From the NCBI RefSeq assembly GCF_017562075.2, contig NC_054081.1, positions 9,586,713 to 9,650,712 on the forward strand: DNA of 64,000 nucleotides. Direction: 5' to 3'. Of the stretch, positions 1 through 12,200 are shown one piece after another (the first letter of the stretch is position 1; each line of letters opens with the position of its first letter). The notes below the pieces were generated by a model. That model was not told the origin of the DNA, ran no database searches, and worked only from the letters and a program-made list of their open reading frames with translations. Source of the stretch: Anopheles merus (taxonomy: Eukaryota; Arthropoda; Insecta; Diptera; Culicidae). The translations under genes and the position numbers were made by a program.

Positions 1-1279
1 GTGTGTATTTGAAGGTGGTTGGAAAAATGGGAAATGAGTGGGAGGCTGGAACGGTAGAACAGGGAGCGAAGGGCGACTTGGTTGAGTGAAGGGAGTGGGG
101 GGGGGGGAACGGTGATGGTGGTGGTGATCCCGTGGGGGACGGCATCGGTGGGGTTGATGTTCTCCAAAAGCGATGTGTACTCAGTGTGTGTGTGTGTGCG
201 TGTGTGTGTTTTTTTTCCTTTCCTTTTTCCTGTCCGTGCTCGTCTCGCTTCCCGGTCGGCTGTTTGGCTGTTCTTTTCCCTTCCACAACTAGCAGCGCTC
301 TCGCTTCCGCCCCTCCCCACCGAGACGCTTCCCTGTTGCTCTCCTTCTCCCTCTCTCTCTCCCTTTATATCACGCCTATGCGCTCGCTCCACGTGCATCG
401 AAGGGAAGGGAAATAAATGGGCTAGCGGTATGTGTGTGTGTGTGTGTGCGTGCACATGTATGTGTGTTTCGGTTTTATGGTGGCGGCGGCGGCGCCGTTG
501 ACGCGAGGCGGCTCAGGACGGGTAACGGGCGGCGAAAGGTACACTGCAGCAAACTCCGGTGCTTGTGCGTGTGTGTGTGTGTACGTGTGCTTGTGTGTAT
601 GTGTGTGGGTATATTTTTCTTTCACTGCCGCTTCATCTCTTTCGCTCGCACGGTACGTACACAAACACAGCGAGGGTGAGCGAGTGAGCAAGCGTTCGCA
701 CGCACGCGCGCGCGCACATACACACACACACACACGCAGTCCGTTCTGCTGCTCTCGTTCTCTCTCTCTCTCGCTCGCGCTCTCGTACACGGTTCCTTTT
801 CCCCACACTTCCCTCAGGCACACCCCCATTGCCCTTTGCACACCAATGATCCGCAAAAAGACATTCCCCTCCCCCCCCCCCCCCCCCCCCACCCCCCCCC
901 AAATGCCCCCCGTGCGTGATGCCGAAAACGGGAAAATGCGCGAAGGGCAGGGAAGCGAACGGCGAAACAAAAAAGGGCGAAAACCGTTCACGAATACACA
1001 CACGCGCACGCACGCACACACATCACCATCAACACACGCCAACCCAGCAGGAGGAAAGCAAGAATGAATAAAAGAAAAAAAAACCACGGCACGGATTCGC
1101 ACGCGCACTCGATATTGGATAAATAACGGACGGATGGGGTCGTACAATAAAAAAAAAAACCGCACGATAGAAAACGCACACGGCACAGTAAACGCACAGC
1201 AGCGCGTACGAGCTTCGATTAAACGAACGAAAAATAAACCTTCGTTTTCGGCACACACACACTCGCCGAGACAGTGTTG

Positions 1280-1375
1280 GTTGCTGCTGCTGCTGCTGTT
1301 GCTACTATTCGCTAATGTTTGCTGCTGCTGCTGCTGCTGCTGCTGCTCCGTTGCTGCTGCGCTACTGCTGCGCTC
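1280..1375. repeat. CTG/GCT triplet-rich tract
   Basis: Two blocks of CTG/GCT triplets separated by a few non-repeat bases. On the minus strand they read CAG, the usual source of polyglutamine or CAG-rich leaders in insect regulatory genes. No frame here continues into a recognisable protein. Confidence 0.8.
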
Positions 1376-1549
1376 CAGTACGGTTGCTTACTGAGCGGTC
1401 AGCCGTCGGCAGCGCGTCGTTAGGTTGGCAGCCATGAGCGTGCGGAGCAAACGGAGAGAGCGAGCGAGCAAGCGAGAAAGAGCGCGGAGCCCGACGCGGC
1501 AGCCAAACAGGAACAAAAAATCCCACCCCGTGAGTGGCCACCGCAAACG

Positions 1550-1581
<32 letters not shown>

Positions 1582-3038
1582 TGCACGCGGGCAACTGCAG
1601 GCGTACAGCGCACGGTGAGCGCCTAATCAATTTCGAGCACGCTTCCTGGAACGAGCGAATCAATATCGAGTGCGCGCGAGCGAGACCGTTCTAGCGGCTG
1701 GCGCACGATAAAGAATGGGAGAGCGAGAGGGCGATAGGGGGCGCTCGCTTGCCAAAATAACAACAGCTCACACACACACACACACACATGAGAGTGGTGC
1801 GCTCCAGTGCTGGCCTGCGCAGGCTGTCTCGCTCTCAGCACTGCTCGATATAGCTGGCCCGCTCGCGCTGCAGCGCATCTGGCAGCACTCACCATACCCG
1901 TTGCACTCTTGCCCGTTGGCTTTGCCGGACGGTCGAGGAGCTCAGCAGTCGGCCTTTTACATTTGAAAACTGTTTCAAATTTAAATTTTTATTTCATCGC
2001 TGACAGTTTGTTTACATACAGTTTTTTTTTTGTTTGTTTTAATGTGCGAAATGTAAAACTACACGACCACTGGCGAGAGGGAAAAGGTTTCGTTTTCACT
2101 CTTGCTGTTTGCTTTTTAAGAGCAAGAGCGAAAATAAATCTAGAATGTTTCATTCTTCGCCTATGCGCGATTGCACAAGCCGTTAATCTGGCGCTTTTGA
2201 CAGCTTATGGCAGCACGGGGCGAACTAATCGGTTGTGGACAGTATGCGCTATCGGCACTAGCGGTGGCATTTGTTTTTTCAGGCCTGGGTCTATGCACAT
2301 GTCGCGGCAACATTTTTTCAATGGCAACTATGGTGGACTTAACTGTTTTAAAATAAGGTGAAAGTTATGTATTATACGTTTTGATGTGCAAACGTGTTCA
2401 AAAATGTTCCTGCAACCAATAAACGTAAAACAAATCAATTTGTTTCTTTTGCAACAAAATAAATGATCCCGCAGCATTTTAATAGACCAGAGCCTTAAAT
2501 TCTACAGCGGTGTTTAGTGTTTATAAAAATTAGTTGAGTTTTATGATTCTCACGACCGATTGTAATACCCAGGCGACTACCTGTCATACGAGGACAAATT
2601 TTGTATGAAAAAATAGACATCACGTTTTTTGCAGATGCACTTTTGTTAAACTGTACAGGAATTATAGGAGAGTGTTGCCACACGAAAATGCTTTAACATT
2701 GTGAATATTTCATTTTATTTTTCATTGTATTTAATACACATGATTAATTTTTGTTCAAAATATTTAATTTTTTTTTATTAACGTATTAAGGGACCCTATT
2801 ACATTACAGGAATAAATCTGGAATTTATCTGTCACTGACCACATTACACAGAAATAATAATGGAACGGAATGTCATGTAAAATATGTTTTTTTGCTTCAA
2901 ATAACTATTTTGTTTGGAAGAATTTGATTTGCGACGACACTGTCACGTATTTGGTTTATATGTTTCTCATTTAAAAAAACACCGTTTTACACTGTGACAG
3001 TAGAATTCTACTTCCTAGCAGAATCTAAATTGGCTTAC

Positions 3039-3222
3039 AGTAGGGCCCTCCAAATTTTTCAGCTCACGGGAACGTTTGAATCAGGTTTTATAACAAAATA
3101 CTAACGAGAATTGTACAGCTTCGTATTACTAAAGCTTGATTTTTGTCTAAGGAAAGTAAATAATTAACCCATGCCAAGCCATCTGGGGCCGCATTATAAG
3201 CTCTCGAGGGTTTGAAGACCCC
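3039..3222. mobile_element. hAT-like MITE with target-site duplication
   Basis: A 184-bp segment is flanked by exact copies of TGGCTTAC (3031-3038 and 3223-3230), the 8-bp duplication size expected of hAT elements. The left end begins AGTAGGGCCCTCCAAA and the right end reads TTTGAAGACCCC. The ends are imperfect inverted repeats of the CAGGGGTC-TTCAAA kind common in hAT MITEs. It has no coding capacity. The match extends 2 bp further (TGGCTTACAG), so the exact edge is uncertain by 1-2 bp. Confidence 0.7.
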
Positions 3223-4101
3223 TGGCTTACAGGACCAATTCATTTACCCTGGCGAGGTAAAAGCTGTAAAAAAATGAGAAGCTTTTTCAAATAAAACCCT
3301 TTCCCTGCGTGCTCGCTATTGCCCCGTACTCCCTTACCAAAAATTCTCAATTTCGGTTCGTGACGTTTGCTTGGCGGCTACACTTGATTATGGCAATATT
3401 GTTTTGTTTTTGTTTTTTTTATGCTCTTTATTTTATTCTTGCGTGCTTGTTTTTGAATCTCGCTATTGCGACGAAAAAGGGGACATTTTTTTCATACTAG
3501 CGATTGGTGGCATTGTTCCGCATGATTTAATATTATTTAAGGATTATTAAGGAACTTAATTATTGATTAAATTTGATATTGTTTTGAAAAAAAAAAACAC
3601 CCCAAAGACAAATAAAACCGAACAAGCCCGAGATAAGGCCAATATAGAGTGGAAATGATTTTTTTATCAGAAAAAGGTCCTGGAACCAGCATGGAACGGG
3701 AAAAAAATTATTCAAAAGCAATCCAAATTCAAATTGAACGTTATTTTGCCATCCTCCTGGTCGTGACAGTCGGGACCAGGATGCTGTTGCATTGTTTTCG
3801 TTTGACCCCGTTTGACACCAAACGTCACCGTGGCGTTGAATCGCCCGAGGAAGGGGAGCGGGGAGGGAGGAAACAACAACAATCACATCAGAACCCATAT
3901 TCCAAAATCTCACCCCTTACCCCCGGGGGAGACGCCATATACGTGTATCGATTGGTGTTGGTACACAGTTCGATCGTTCCCTTTTTTGCCGCTTCTGCTC
4001 GCTGCGATGTAAAAGTGTCCCCGTGTCTGTTGCCAAAACAAACGCTTTCCATATTGCGCGTTCCATTAGTTATTTCTGGACCGATTAGGCGTACACGCAG
4101 G

Positions 4102-6311
4102 ATGAGCATCCTGGCGAGCAACTGCAAATGCACGTACACGCTCGCGCTCGTCGGCCTGAGCGTGTGCGGCTTTCTGCTGTCGCTGTACACGTCCTACGTG
4201 GAGCTGCGGGCCGAGCACGACCATACCTACCAGGCCATGTGCGACATTAGCGAGCGCATCAGCTGCACCAAAGTGTTTACCTCCAGGTAAGGAGTGGGAT
4301 GGAATGCAAAAGGGGTTCACCGGTATGTAAGAAGGAAACCTAGGGAGGCCAACAGTATGGAGCGCGAACCAATGATGCTGCTCCCTATGCAAATTTCGCA
4401 TCATTCGATAGCATTGGGGTGAGTTTTATGAGATGTAAAGCAATAAAGTGATTATCGTCGATCAATCGATTTGCCCCAATGCTTGGCGGAGCCAGCGCGA
4501 GGACAAACCCCAACCAAGCTAACAAATCAAAAGGAATGATCAAGTACCGCCACATCATTAGCATATGGGTGGGAAATGTGAGAGGATGGGGTAAAAAAAA
4601 ACAAGAAAATAAAATTGCCAATAATTTAGCGGAGCGTTGCCGTTGAGCGGCACCAAATGGGAAAGATTCGCCGCGTTTAGGTGCAATAAAAGTTTGCACC
4701 CTTCCGCGTGCAACCAGCCCCCATGCGTGCGCCATTGCGCCGGGGTCGTAAAACGGGTAGCAAAAGAAAACCCAAAAAAAAAACGGGAGAATGCCCGCGA
4801 GCGAGCGAGAACTGCACTGCACCGCGAACACGTTTGTGCACTCGCGCGACAATAAGGTGGTGACGCTTGGGGCTGCGGCGGCATCTGTTGGCCATAAAAC
4901 GGTGCATCGTAAAGTAGCCGCATGCGGGCTGCCCGTGGAACTGGATTTTATAACGCCACAGCTGGATTGTTCGCAGCTTAATGATGGGTGAGATTAACAC
5001 ATATGGCACTGGGTGGGAGTTCATTTGTTTTTTTTTGCGACGTCGCAAATATGCTTCTCTCTTTTTGTTCCTTCAATATGGGAACAGCAATGCTTGGGTG
5101 GGACCTTCATGGGTTTCTATTGAATATTACGTCTGTAAGGTGTGTTGGAGGTGTAACACAGAATAAAAACGTATTAACACATAACCAAAGGTTACTTCAA
5201 TTCGATGGTTACTATTCTAACATCCCCCCTTAATCCAGAAATAACTTAATTCCAAGGGTCTCTCGCCCATCTTCATACTTATTGACAGAAAGCACCTTAG
5301 TTAGCAAGTCTGCTTCTTGATTTTCAGAGCATACATGTTTCAGCTGTATTAGTGTTCTTGCAATGCTCTGGTGTCGAATATCGATATGTTTACTTCTGCA
5401 TAAGTAGCCAATTTGCCTCTCTGCCAGATGAATAGGTGATTGAGACGAAGTTGATTGTTTACGGCAATTCCAAGTAACTGGTCCTCCAGACTGCTTCTTC
5501 ATATAACCAGCAATAGAATGACGGTTATCAGTGTCATTTATCCAATCAGCATTGCAAAAACCTACGAAGTTTCCATCGCTTGTACTGTTGTATATAAGCA
5601 TCATACGTTTCGTCATTTTCAAATAACGAAGTGTTTCGAAGATTTTCCCACGCCTCTTTCGCATTTTTAGCACCCCGCACCAGTCCTTATGTGCTTGAAT
5701 CAATACTGAAAGCCAATGCTTGCTGGGGCATTTCTTCGCTCACTGCCAGTTCCCCTTCAGCTAGCTCCTTCACTGCGCACCAGGTCCTCTCATTGATTAG
5801 GACCATCTTGGTGACGAAAGTTCAAGAACTGTAGTTTTCCGATCCTCGTAGTATCTCCCGCGATGGCAGAGAAAATGATCCTCCTGTTTCCAATAAAAAG
5901 GAAGTTTTTCTCCTTCCCCAACTCCCCCTAACAATTGCTCTCTTTGCCATTTCTCCATTCTCCAGGTACGGGCGCGGCTTTGGCATTGTCGGGCCGCTGC
6001 TCGGCGACGACTCGCTGCTGAACGTGCCGAACGGGTTCTACGGCATCTTCTACTACTTCCTGGTGGCCGGCCTCAGCTTCAGCAACCATCTGGCCGTCTC
6101 GCGGCTGACCAGCTACCTCATACTGCTGTCCAACGGGCTGTCGCTCTACCTCGCCTACCTGCTGTACTTCGTGCTGCAGGACCTGTGCGTCGTGTGCGTC
6201 ACCACGTACGCGGTCAATCTGGTCAGCCTGATACTGGCGCTGCAAAAAATTCAGGCCCTGATCCGGGAGGAGCAGGTGATGCGCGCGCTCAAGGTCGGCA
6301 AGGTCAAGTAG
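4102..6311 (+). CDS. Vkor: Vitamin K epoxide reductase (VKOR), two exons
   Basis: Exons 4102-4286 and 5966-6311 join in phase 2 at GT/AG sites to give a 176-residue protein, close to the length of human VKORC1 (163). The family reduces vitamin K epoxide in the ER membrane using paired cysteines. The loop pair is C47 and C55 (AMCDISERISCTKVF), followed by the conserved SRYGRGFG. The catalytic CXXC is C136-V-V-C139 in the last membrane region (LQDLCVVCVTTYAVN). Four hydrophobic helices are visible. The start is the first ATG before the hydrophobic N-terminus; the longer upstream frame is low-complexity leader. The 1.7-kb intron carries a broken copia element. A poly(A) signal lies at 6625. Insects lack vertebrate-style clotting, so the physiological substrate here is unclear. 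Confidence 0.95.
5143..5880 (-). pseudogene. Broken Ty1/copia retroelement in the VKOR intron
   Basis: The minus strand from about 5230 to 5650 encodes a copia-type RNase H region: LRYLK, a segment like GFCNADW, then IAGYMKKQSGGPVTW, KHIDIRHQSI and ADLLTKVLS near the end. Just upstream (about 5640-5870), in another frame, sits the N-terminal part of a copia gag-like domain (VLINERTWCAVKE, AKEAWENL). Integrase and reverse transcriptase are missing, so a large internal deletion has joined gag to RNase H. After the last stop there is a purine-rich tract (AAGGGGGGA on the minus strand) followed by TGTTAGAA. A possible short LTR ends TCCAACA near 5143. The element is inert and lies antisense to VKOR. 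Confidence 0.75.
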
Positions 6312-6624
6312 TAGGGCCCCGGTGCCAGTCGTTTGCTTCCGCTCTCCCGGTAGACCATATTATTATTTGCTCGCACCCGGTACTCGTAGTAGCCGTTCGT
6401 TGGTCTGCGACTGTTGCTGTTACTTTGTTCCTTTGTACATGTCACCGGGGGAAGGAAGTCGTTCGGTCGGCGCTGATTCGTTGTTTGTCTGCTTTGTGTC
6501 CAGTTTTTGCCCCTCTCGTTATCTCGTACACAGTGCTTTCTAACGTTTCTCGTTCCATGGTGCCAAAAAAACCCAAAAAATAGAGCCTGCAACAAAGATG
6601 GTTCAATGTTTGTGATGTTGATTT

Positions 6625-6630
6625 AATAAA
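6625..6630 (+). promoter_or_regulatory. Poly(A) signal of VKOR
   Basis: AATAAA lies 314 bp after the VKOR stop, in AT-rich DNA. It is the first good signal on this strand after the gene. Confidence 0.6.
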
Positions 6631-6825
6631 AAAAAATCCATTCCATTACTGCGCGATGTGGTACTTACACTTATTCAGTACAGAGTGCGTGCGTTCCAGT
6701 GCGAGGTTTTGTTGTTGTTTACAGCCGCAGCCGTGCGTGCTTGCCAAACGCCGCATGCACGTGTCGCACAGCGGGCTGAGTCATTGTATACTGTCCGAAA
6801 TCAAGAAAATAAAAGGCTTTTGAAG

Positions 6826-8065
6826 TCATTTCCCAAGCGCCACAGATTAAGCTTAAACGACTGGAAAATCGAATATCCATAGGAAAAAACGAAAGCTTCA
6901 TAACTTCATTGGTTTGCTCAATAGATGGTGTATTACCACTCATCAGTATGTCGTGTGTATTGGTGGAAAAATGAAGATTTCGTTGGAATCGATGCCGGCT
7001 AGCTGCGAAGTTTTAGTCTTACGGATAGTAGGTTCGGAATCGATTCCGTAATCGGCTCCGGGATTGGTTCCAGCATCGGCTCTGGAATCGGTTCCGGAAT
7101 TAGAATTGGCTCCAGAATAGGAATTAGCTCCGGAATCAAAATCGACTCCACTCAAAAAGCAATTATCATTCCAGCGCTAACTCCATTTCTGGAGTCAAGC
7201 CTGATTGCGGTATCGGAGCAAATTGCGATTCCTAGGTCGATTTTGATTCCGGAAACAATTCTCCGACAATCAGCTCCGAATTCAACTCCGAAATTGGCTC
7301 CGAAACCAACTCCAGAATCGGCTCCGGAATCAACTCCGGGGCTTCGGAACCAACTCCGGAATCGACTCCGGAAATTGAATCTGGAATCGAAATCGGCTCC
7401 GGAATTTATTTCGAACACGGAACTGGAATTGGGTAGGTCGGATTCGAGGCTCCCACCATTAGTCGTGTTGTCTGATACCCCAAGTGCCACAAATCCACTA
7501 AACGACCACTAAACGGCTTCTAAACGACTCAAGTTCTCTACCTAAACGGAATATAGAAAGACTTCGTTTAGCAGACGCCAAACGACTCATGCATTCTAAA
7601 AATAGCAAAAAAGCTGGTGGCGCTATCTGTTGGTGGGATACCTCAACCAGTTGTTGAGCTTCATCGCTTGGAGGAGAGCTTTCTCATTTCCTCTGTACTG
7701 TTGTATGGTTTCGCATTGAAGTTATGCATCGCTAGAACTAGAACGGCGATACGATTGTTTAAATACTAAACTCCAACGGAAACCACCAGCACTGAAGCAA
7801 GTGAGATTTGAGCAATGGTCATTGGTGTTGATACCCACGTATCTAACCACACGACCATTTATATAGATTTTTGCTCAGAAAAGTTAGAAGGCTATATAGG
7901 TCATAATAAAATGCAATTGTCGAAACACATTGCAAGAAAAGGTAGCAATATGATGATGAGTTGTAATACGCCATCTATTGATCAAACCAATGAAGCTGTG
8001 GAGCTTTCATTTTTTTTCTATGGATATTCAATTTTCCAGTCGTTTAAGCTTAATCTGTGGCGCTT
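6826..8065. repeat. Inverted repeat pair enclosing a family A array
   Basis: Bases 6826-6950 are an imperfect reverse complement of about 7952-8065. For example AGCGCCACAGATTAAGCTTA on the left matches TAAGCTTAATCTGTGGCGCT on the right, and the segments reading ATAGATGG and CCATCTAT also pair. The loop contains family A array DNA. Confidence 0.75.
6958..7462 (-). repeat. Family A hexamer-array element, copy A1
   Basis: This is an array of GGAATC/GATTCC words (7020-7440). The left edge (TTGGTGGAAAAATGAAG, then TCGTTGGAATCGATGCCGGCTAGC) is the reverse complement of the right edge of the other family A copies. The far edge reads CCCACCATTAG. The long frames across it are translations of the repeat. 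Confidence 0.65.
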
Positions 8066-8242
8066 GGGACGTGGGTATCGACAACAACGACCTTAACTTA
8101 AATCACACTTGCTAGAGAGCTGGTGGTTTACATTGGAGTTTAGTGTCTAAACAACCGTATCGCCGTTCTAGTTCTAGCGATGCATAACTTCAATGCAAAA
8201 CCATGCAACAGTACAGAGGAAATGAGAAAGCTCTCCTGCAAG
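7664..8242. repeat. Long inverted repeat (foldback)
   Basis: Arms of about 175 bp (7664-7841 and 8070-8242) are imperfect reverse complements. Both contain the CGCTAGAACTAGAACGGCGA word and its complement, the TTCCTCTGTACTGTTG word, and the TACCCACG/CGTGGGTA edge. A 22-bp direct repeat (TACCCCAAGTGCCACAAATC followed by CA) lies outside the arms at 7477 and again at about 8253. It codes for nothing and looks like a foldback-type insertion. Confidence 0.75.
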
Positions 8243-8603
8243 CGAGGAAGCTTTACCCCAAGTGCCACAAATCCAGCAACACTAACTTGATTTGAACAAA
8301 AAAATAAAAATTAATGAAATAGCCATGCAAACCTCATCAATAATTAAAAAAAAAATATCATCTACGAAACAAAATTGAAATCACTAGAATTGCAAAAAAA
8401 AAACACCATTTTGTCCAATAAGTCCTACTTTGCGCCCATAGTGCCCATCCGCGAACGTCAGCGACAGTTGACAGCCAGCTGGGACGATCTGTCAACAATG
8501 TAGCGCGGTCTCGCTCGCACCAGCGCTTCCGAAAAAGCGAGGGAAAGAAATAGCTCACATCAGCTGAGGGCTGTTTCGCTTCGTTTGCTGCAGTTTTGAC
8601 AGT

Positions 8604-8605
<2 letters not shown>

Positions 8606-8658
<53 letters not shown>
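8606..8658. repeat. (CA)n microsatellite
   Basis: An uninterrupted CA dinucleotide run of about 53 bp upstream of the transporter leader. It is likely to be polymorphic in length. Confidence 0.95.
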
Positions 8659-8659
<1 letters not shown>

Positions 8660-9281
8660 CCAACACTTTACACACGCGGCCACGCAGATACACCGTGAGA
8701 CGTGGTCAATGTAAACGCCAGTCGCTAGATGCTTCGTCGACACGTATCGTGAGCTGTGCACCGCCAAGGGTGTGTAAATTTTCCTTCCCCATTTTCGATT
8801 TCCTTTTGCCGTGGTGGTAGTGGTGGTGTTGTGGGAAAAGGCGCTGTGAACTAATTGTGCCTGTGTGTTTTTGCAGCGAGCCTCTGCTACGGGCTATCGG
8901 AACGAGCGGAGGAAGGCCATTCCTGCCGAACCACCAGTGCCGCCCAGAGCGCAACGGAACAGTCGAGGCCAAGGCCAGCGAGGAAAGGCTACCCGACCTG
9001 TCCCTGTGAAAGAATACGAACGCCATCGGTGACGATGTGTGATGTGTGTACACGACAACATTTACTTTCCATCCGTCGACGCACCGATCAGTAGCCAAAC
9101 GGAAGAGCGAGAGAGAGACCACTGGCCGAACAAGTGTATTTGCTTCCCCTTGCTAAGGGATACCGCAGCTCTCCTGTCTCCTGTGCACCTGAAGCCTCCA
9201 ACTCCCCTCCCCTAGACAGGGGTAAGTGGGTAAAAATAAACGACGTCTTCTGTGTCCAACCGTTGGTCGTCCTCGCACACG

Positions 9282-12200
9282 ATGGCGCAGGTGCTGAAGC
9301 GTCCGATCGGTACGCTCGTCAACGGGCTGCGTAGCGTCGGAGGCGGTGGTGGTGGTGGCCGCACCGGTGGCAGCGCACCGCTCCTGCCGGACGGTGGTGG
9401 CGGGTTCGCCGGACAGGGGGCGGCAGGCGCACCCGACGGCACCATGCGCCAAACGCTCACGATCGTCTTTCTCTGCATCCTCTGGTACGTGGTGTCGAGC
9501 AGCAACAACGTGATCGGCAAGATGATACTGAGCGAGTTCCCCTACCCGATGACGGTCACGATGATACAGCTGACCAGCATCACCGTGTACAGCGGGCCGT
9601 TCTTCAACCTGTGGGGCGTCCGGAAGTACGTCGACATCTCCTGGCGCTACTACTTCAGCTTTATCGTGCCGCTGGCGCTGGGGAAATTTTTGGCCTCCGT
9701 CACCTCGCACATCTCCATCTGGAAGGTGCCGGTATCGTACGCCCACACCGGTGAGTCCTTGCAGAAACGTTTCGGCTTTTGGTTTCTTTTTAGCGAGTGT
9801 TTTTTTTTTCCTAACGGCAACCAGCGGGCATTGCCGAGACGGAGGTTACGCAAACCTGCACGCTGTGTGTGTGGTTGTGTGAAAGTGAAAGTCTGAAGCG
9901 CGCCAAGACGAAGCCAACGCGTGTGAGCCAACAACTGGGTCAGCGAAACACGGTACCGTACCGCGCGTTTGGCACGTGCAGCTTCACCAATCAAACACGG
10001 CACATATAACAGAGGTTATCATTCAAACGTCTGCAATCAAACGCGAAGTGGTGATAGGGATGTAGCAGAGATGCTGGAAACGTTCCATCTCTAAGGACGG
10101 ATTTTGGTAGAAAGGGTTGATCGATTTGCTTTTATTTTTTTTATTATGTATTGGTGCCAAATTGCTAGCAAATCCCTTTTTTTGATTAGAACAACAGATA
10201 ATTAATCATTAATTACAGGGTATTATTGGCCGTTTGCTCTTTTGCTGGACAGAAGGATAAAAATAATGTCCTATTGATTCGATAATGAAAAACAGGTGAC
10301 CCTACACGGGTCTAGAATTATGCTGAAACTGAACCTGACCCCATACTGGTCGTGAAATTGACTCAGAACCTATATTGGTCCTGGAATCAAGAACAAGTCC
10401 ATACTAGTCCTGCTTTTTTCTATCTTTAAACTGATAACTGAAGTGATTCTGAACGCATATCTTGAAACCGATCACGATCCCACGCCCATACCTGGAGATG
10501 AAAATGAACTTACAGGAACGTTGGAACGTTGCAAGCATTCTGTGAACATTTGCAATCATGTAATAGAGTGTTACAACCGAATAAGGGAATTTTGCAAGCA
10601 TGCTGTGGATGCTGCCTTCTAAAATAACTTTATTTTAATTTTTTCTGTGGCACCCATCGGTTTGTTAATTTGGCCAGGTTATAGTACTAAGAAAACAATG
10701 GTCTCGAAACTCAATTAAAATGAGGTACTTATGATAACCAATTAGGAGACCTAAAACCAAAACCAAACCTATACTGGTCCTAACACCAATGCATTATCTT
10801 TTCTGGTTAAAGAACTGCACATGACCTAATGCCGGTCCTGAACATGTTTATTGAACCTATGCCGGTCCAGGGTCCGATACTGGTCCCAAACCGGTCCAGG
10901 AACCAATATTGGTCATACCGGTCCTGGAACCTATCATGAACCCATTCCGGCCCTGGAACCCATCATGAACTCGTACCGGTCCTGGAGCCTATCATGAACC
11001 CATACTGATCCAGAAATAGGTTCCGATTTCATTTATTTTTAGGAATTGTACCTGGAACTGTTCCGGATTCGGAATAGGAACAATACAAGGAACTGGTCCT
11101 GGTATGAAACCGATACAATTCCAATTTCAGTCGACAACCCATACCCGGAAGTAAATGTGCAGCGTAGGAATTAGCGCAAGAAACAGCGTAGGAATTCAGA
11201 GTAGGAATTAGCTTAGGAAATATTGTAGAATTTTGATAGTGGTAACATTTTAGATGCAAAATAATTTGTTAATGAAATTATGCAATGCAATGCGATTGTA
11301 ATTGTAGATTTTCTTTAATTTTATCATCATCCAAGCAAGGTTCAAATTCCTATTATTATATAACTGCAATTAAAATTAATTGTAAAGATTTTTCAATTAG
11401 CAATTGGTAACATAGAACGCAAAAGTGTTGAAAAATGTAAAACAAGAAAGCAAGGGCAAATTCAGCTTCTTGATAAACGTCTCATCTTATGCTTCAAAAA
11501 CTGTTGGGGAGATTCTGGTGATAGTACAAAAGCCCTCACGACTGAAACATTATGGAGATAAACGTACATTCAGTTACGATTATGATGCTGTACGAACAAT
11601 TAATGGCATGTCAGACAAATTTAAAACTGAATCCTTTTTTTAAGTTCCTTAACAACCGTTTTACTCTTAAAAAGCAACAGTGTGTAATTGTCGTACTCAT
11701 AAAATCAACAATCAGGAGCATTGCCATGTAGAAGCAATATTTAGTGGCAGAATGTGAGTCAATCCATGTTACTATAATCCAATTTGGAAGAGTTCGACGG
11801 TATGTAATGTCATATTTAAAGATGTTTAGTAATTTGTAGACGAAATGATATACAAAGATAGGAATTTCAAAATCAGGCAAATTGTTATGCCGTCCGGATT
11901 TAATGTTGCGGCGAGCTGGACTTGGCGAAGGCAGCGCCTTAGTCGGTTTTCTAGTAGTGTTCTCGAATCGAATCTCTAAAGATTCATGGATTTCCAAGTA
12001 TTCATGAATCTGGAAAGAAGAAGTCTCGAAAGGTAGACTAGCCTGGCCATGTAGGACCATGTTAAGAAGAACAATCCCTTTGATTCATGAATCCCTAGCG
12101 CCCCCATTTTCATGAACGTGAATGTACTAGTTCTTTCATTTAGATGAATTGAGCGTGAAACGCGATTCTTTCGTTCATTTCAGTTTATTCAGATGCATCA

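Larger units (their letters stand above)
1..4101. other. Microsatellite-rich flank without a supported gene
   Basis: No open reading frame here looks like a real protein; the long frames are translations of (GT)n, (CA)n and GAGA-rich DNA. Bases 1-1950 are rich in simple repeats: GT/CA tracts near 184-212, 430-455, 565-610, 715-735, 1549-1580 and 1771-1789, a poly-C run near 871-899, and CTG/GCT triplets near 1280-1375. GAGAG-like words cluster near 1450-1500 and 1715-1745. This resembles an insect promoter or 5' region of a gene lying left of the window, but that is inference. Bases 1950-4101 are AT-rich and hold a hAT-like MITE (listed separately). The last part probably includes the promoter and 5' UTR of the VKOR gene. 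Confidence 0.6.
6312..9281. other. Intergenic region: VKOR 3' UTR, foldback repeats, SLC35E1 leader
   Basis: After the VKOR 3' UTR (to about 6650) the region is a nest of repeats: inverted arms 6826-6950 with 7952-8065, a family A hexamer array (6958-7462), and a second pair of inverted arms (7664-7841 with 8070-8242). A 53-bp (CA)n tract lies at 8606-8658. Bases 8700-9281 are GC-rich and probably hold the transporter promoter and 5' leader. A possible leader-exon acceptor (TTTTTGCAG) ends at 8876. No protein-coding gene is supported. Confidence 0.6.

Noticed and set aside
82..1258. Several overlapping frames with Val-Cys or Thr-His runs
   Set aside because: They are translations of GT/CA microsatellites and poly-C, not genes.
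5230..5703. 157-codon minus-strand frame as a host gene
   Set aside because: It carries copia RNase H words and a frameshifted gag piece, so it is a retroelement remnant.
9220..9226. Strong splice donor (GGGGTAAGTGGG) in the SLC35E1 leader
   Set aside because: There is no acceptor between it and the ATG at 9282, and using it would remove the start exon. Probably chance.
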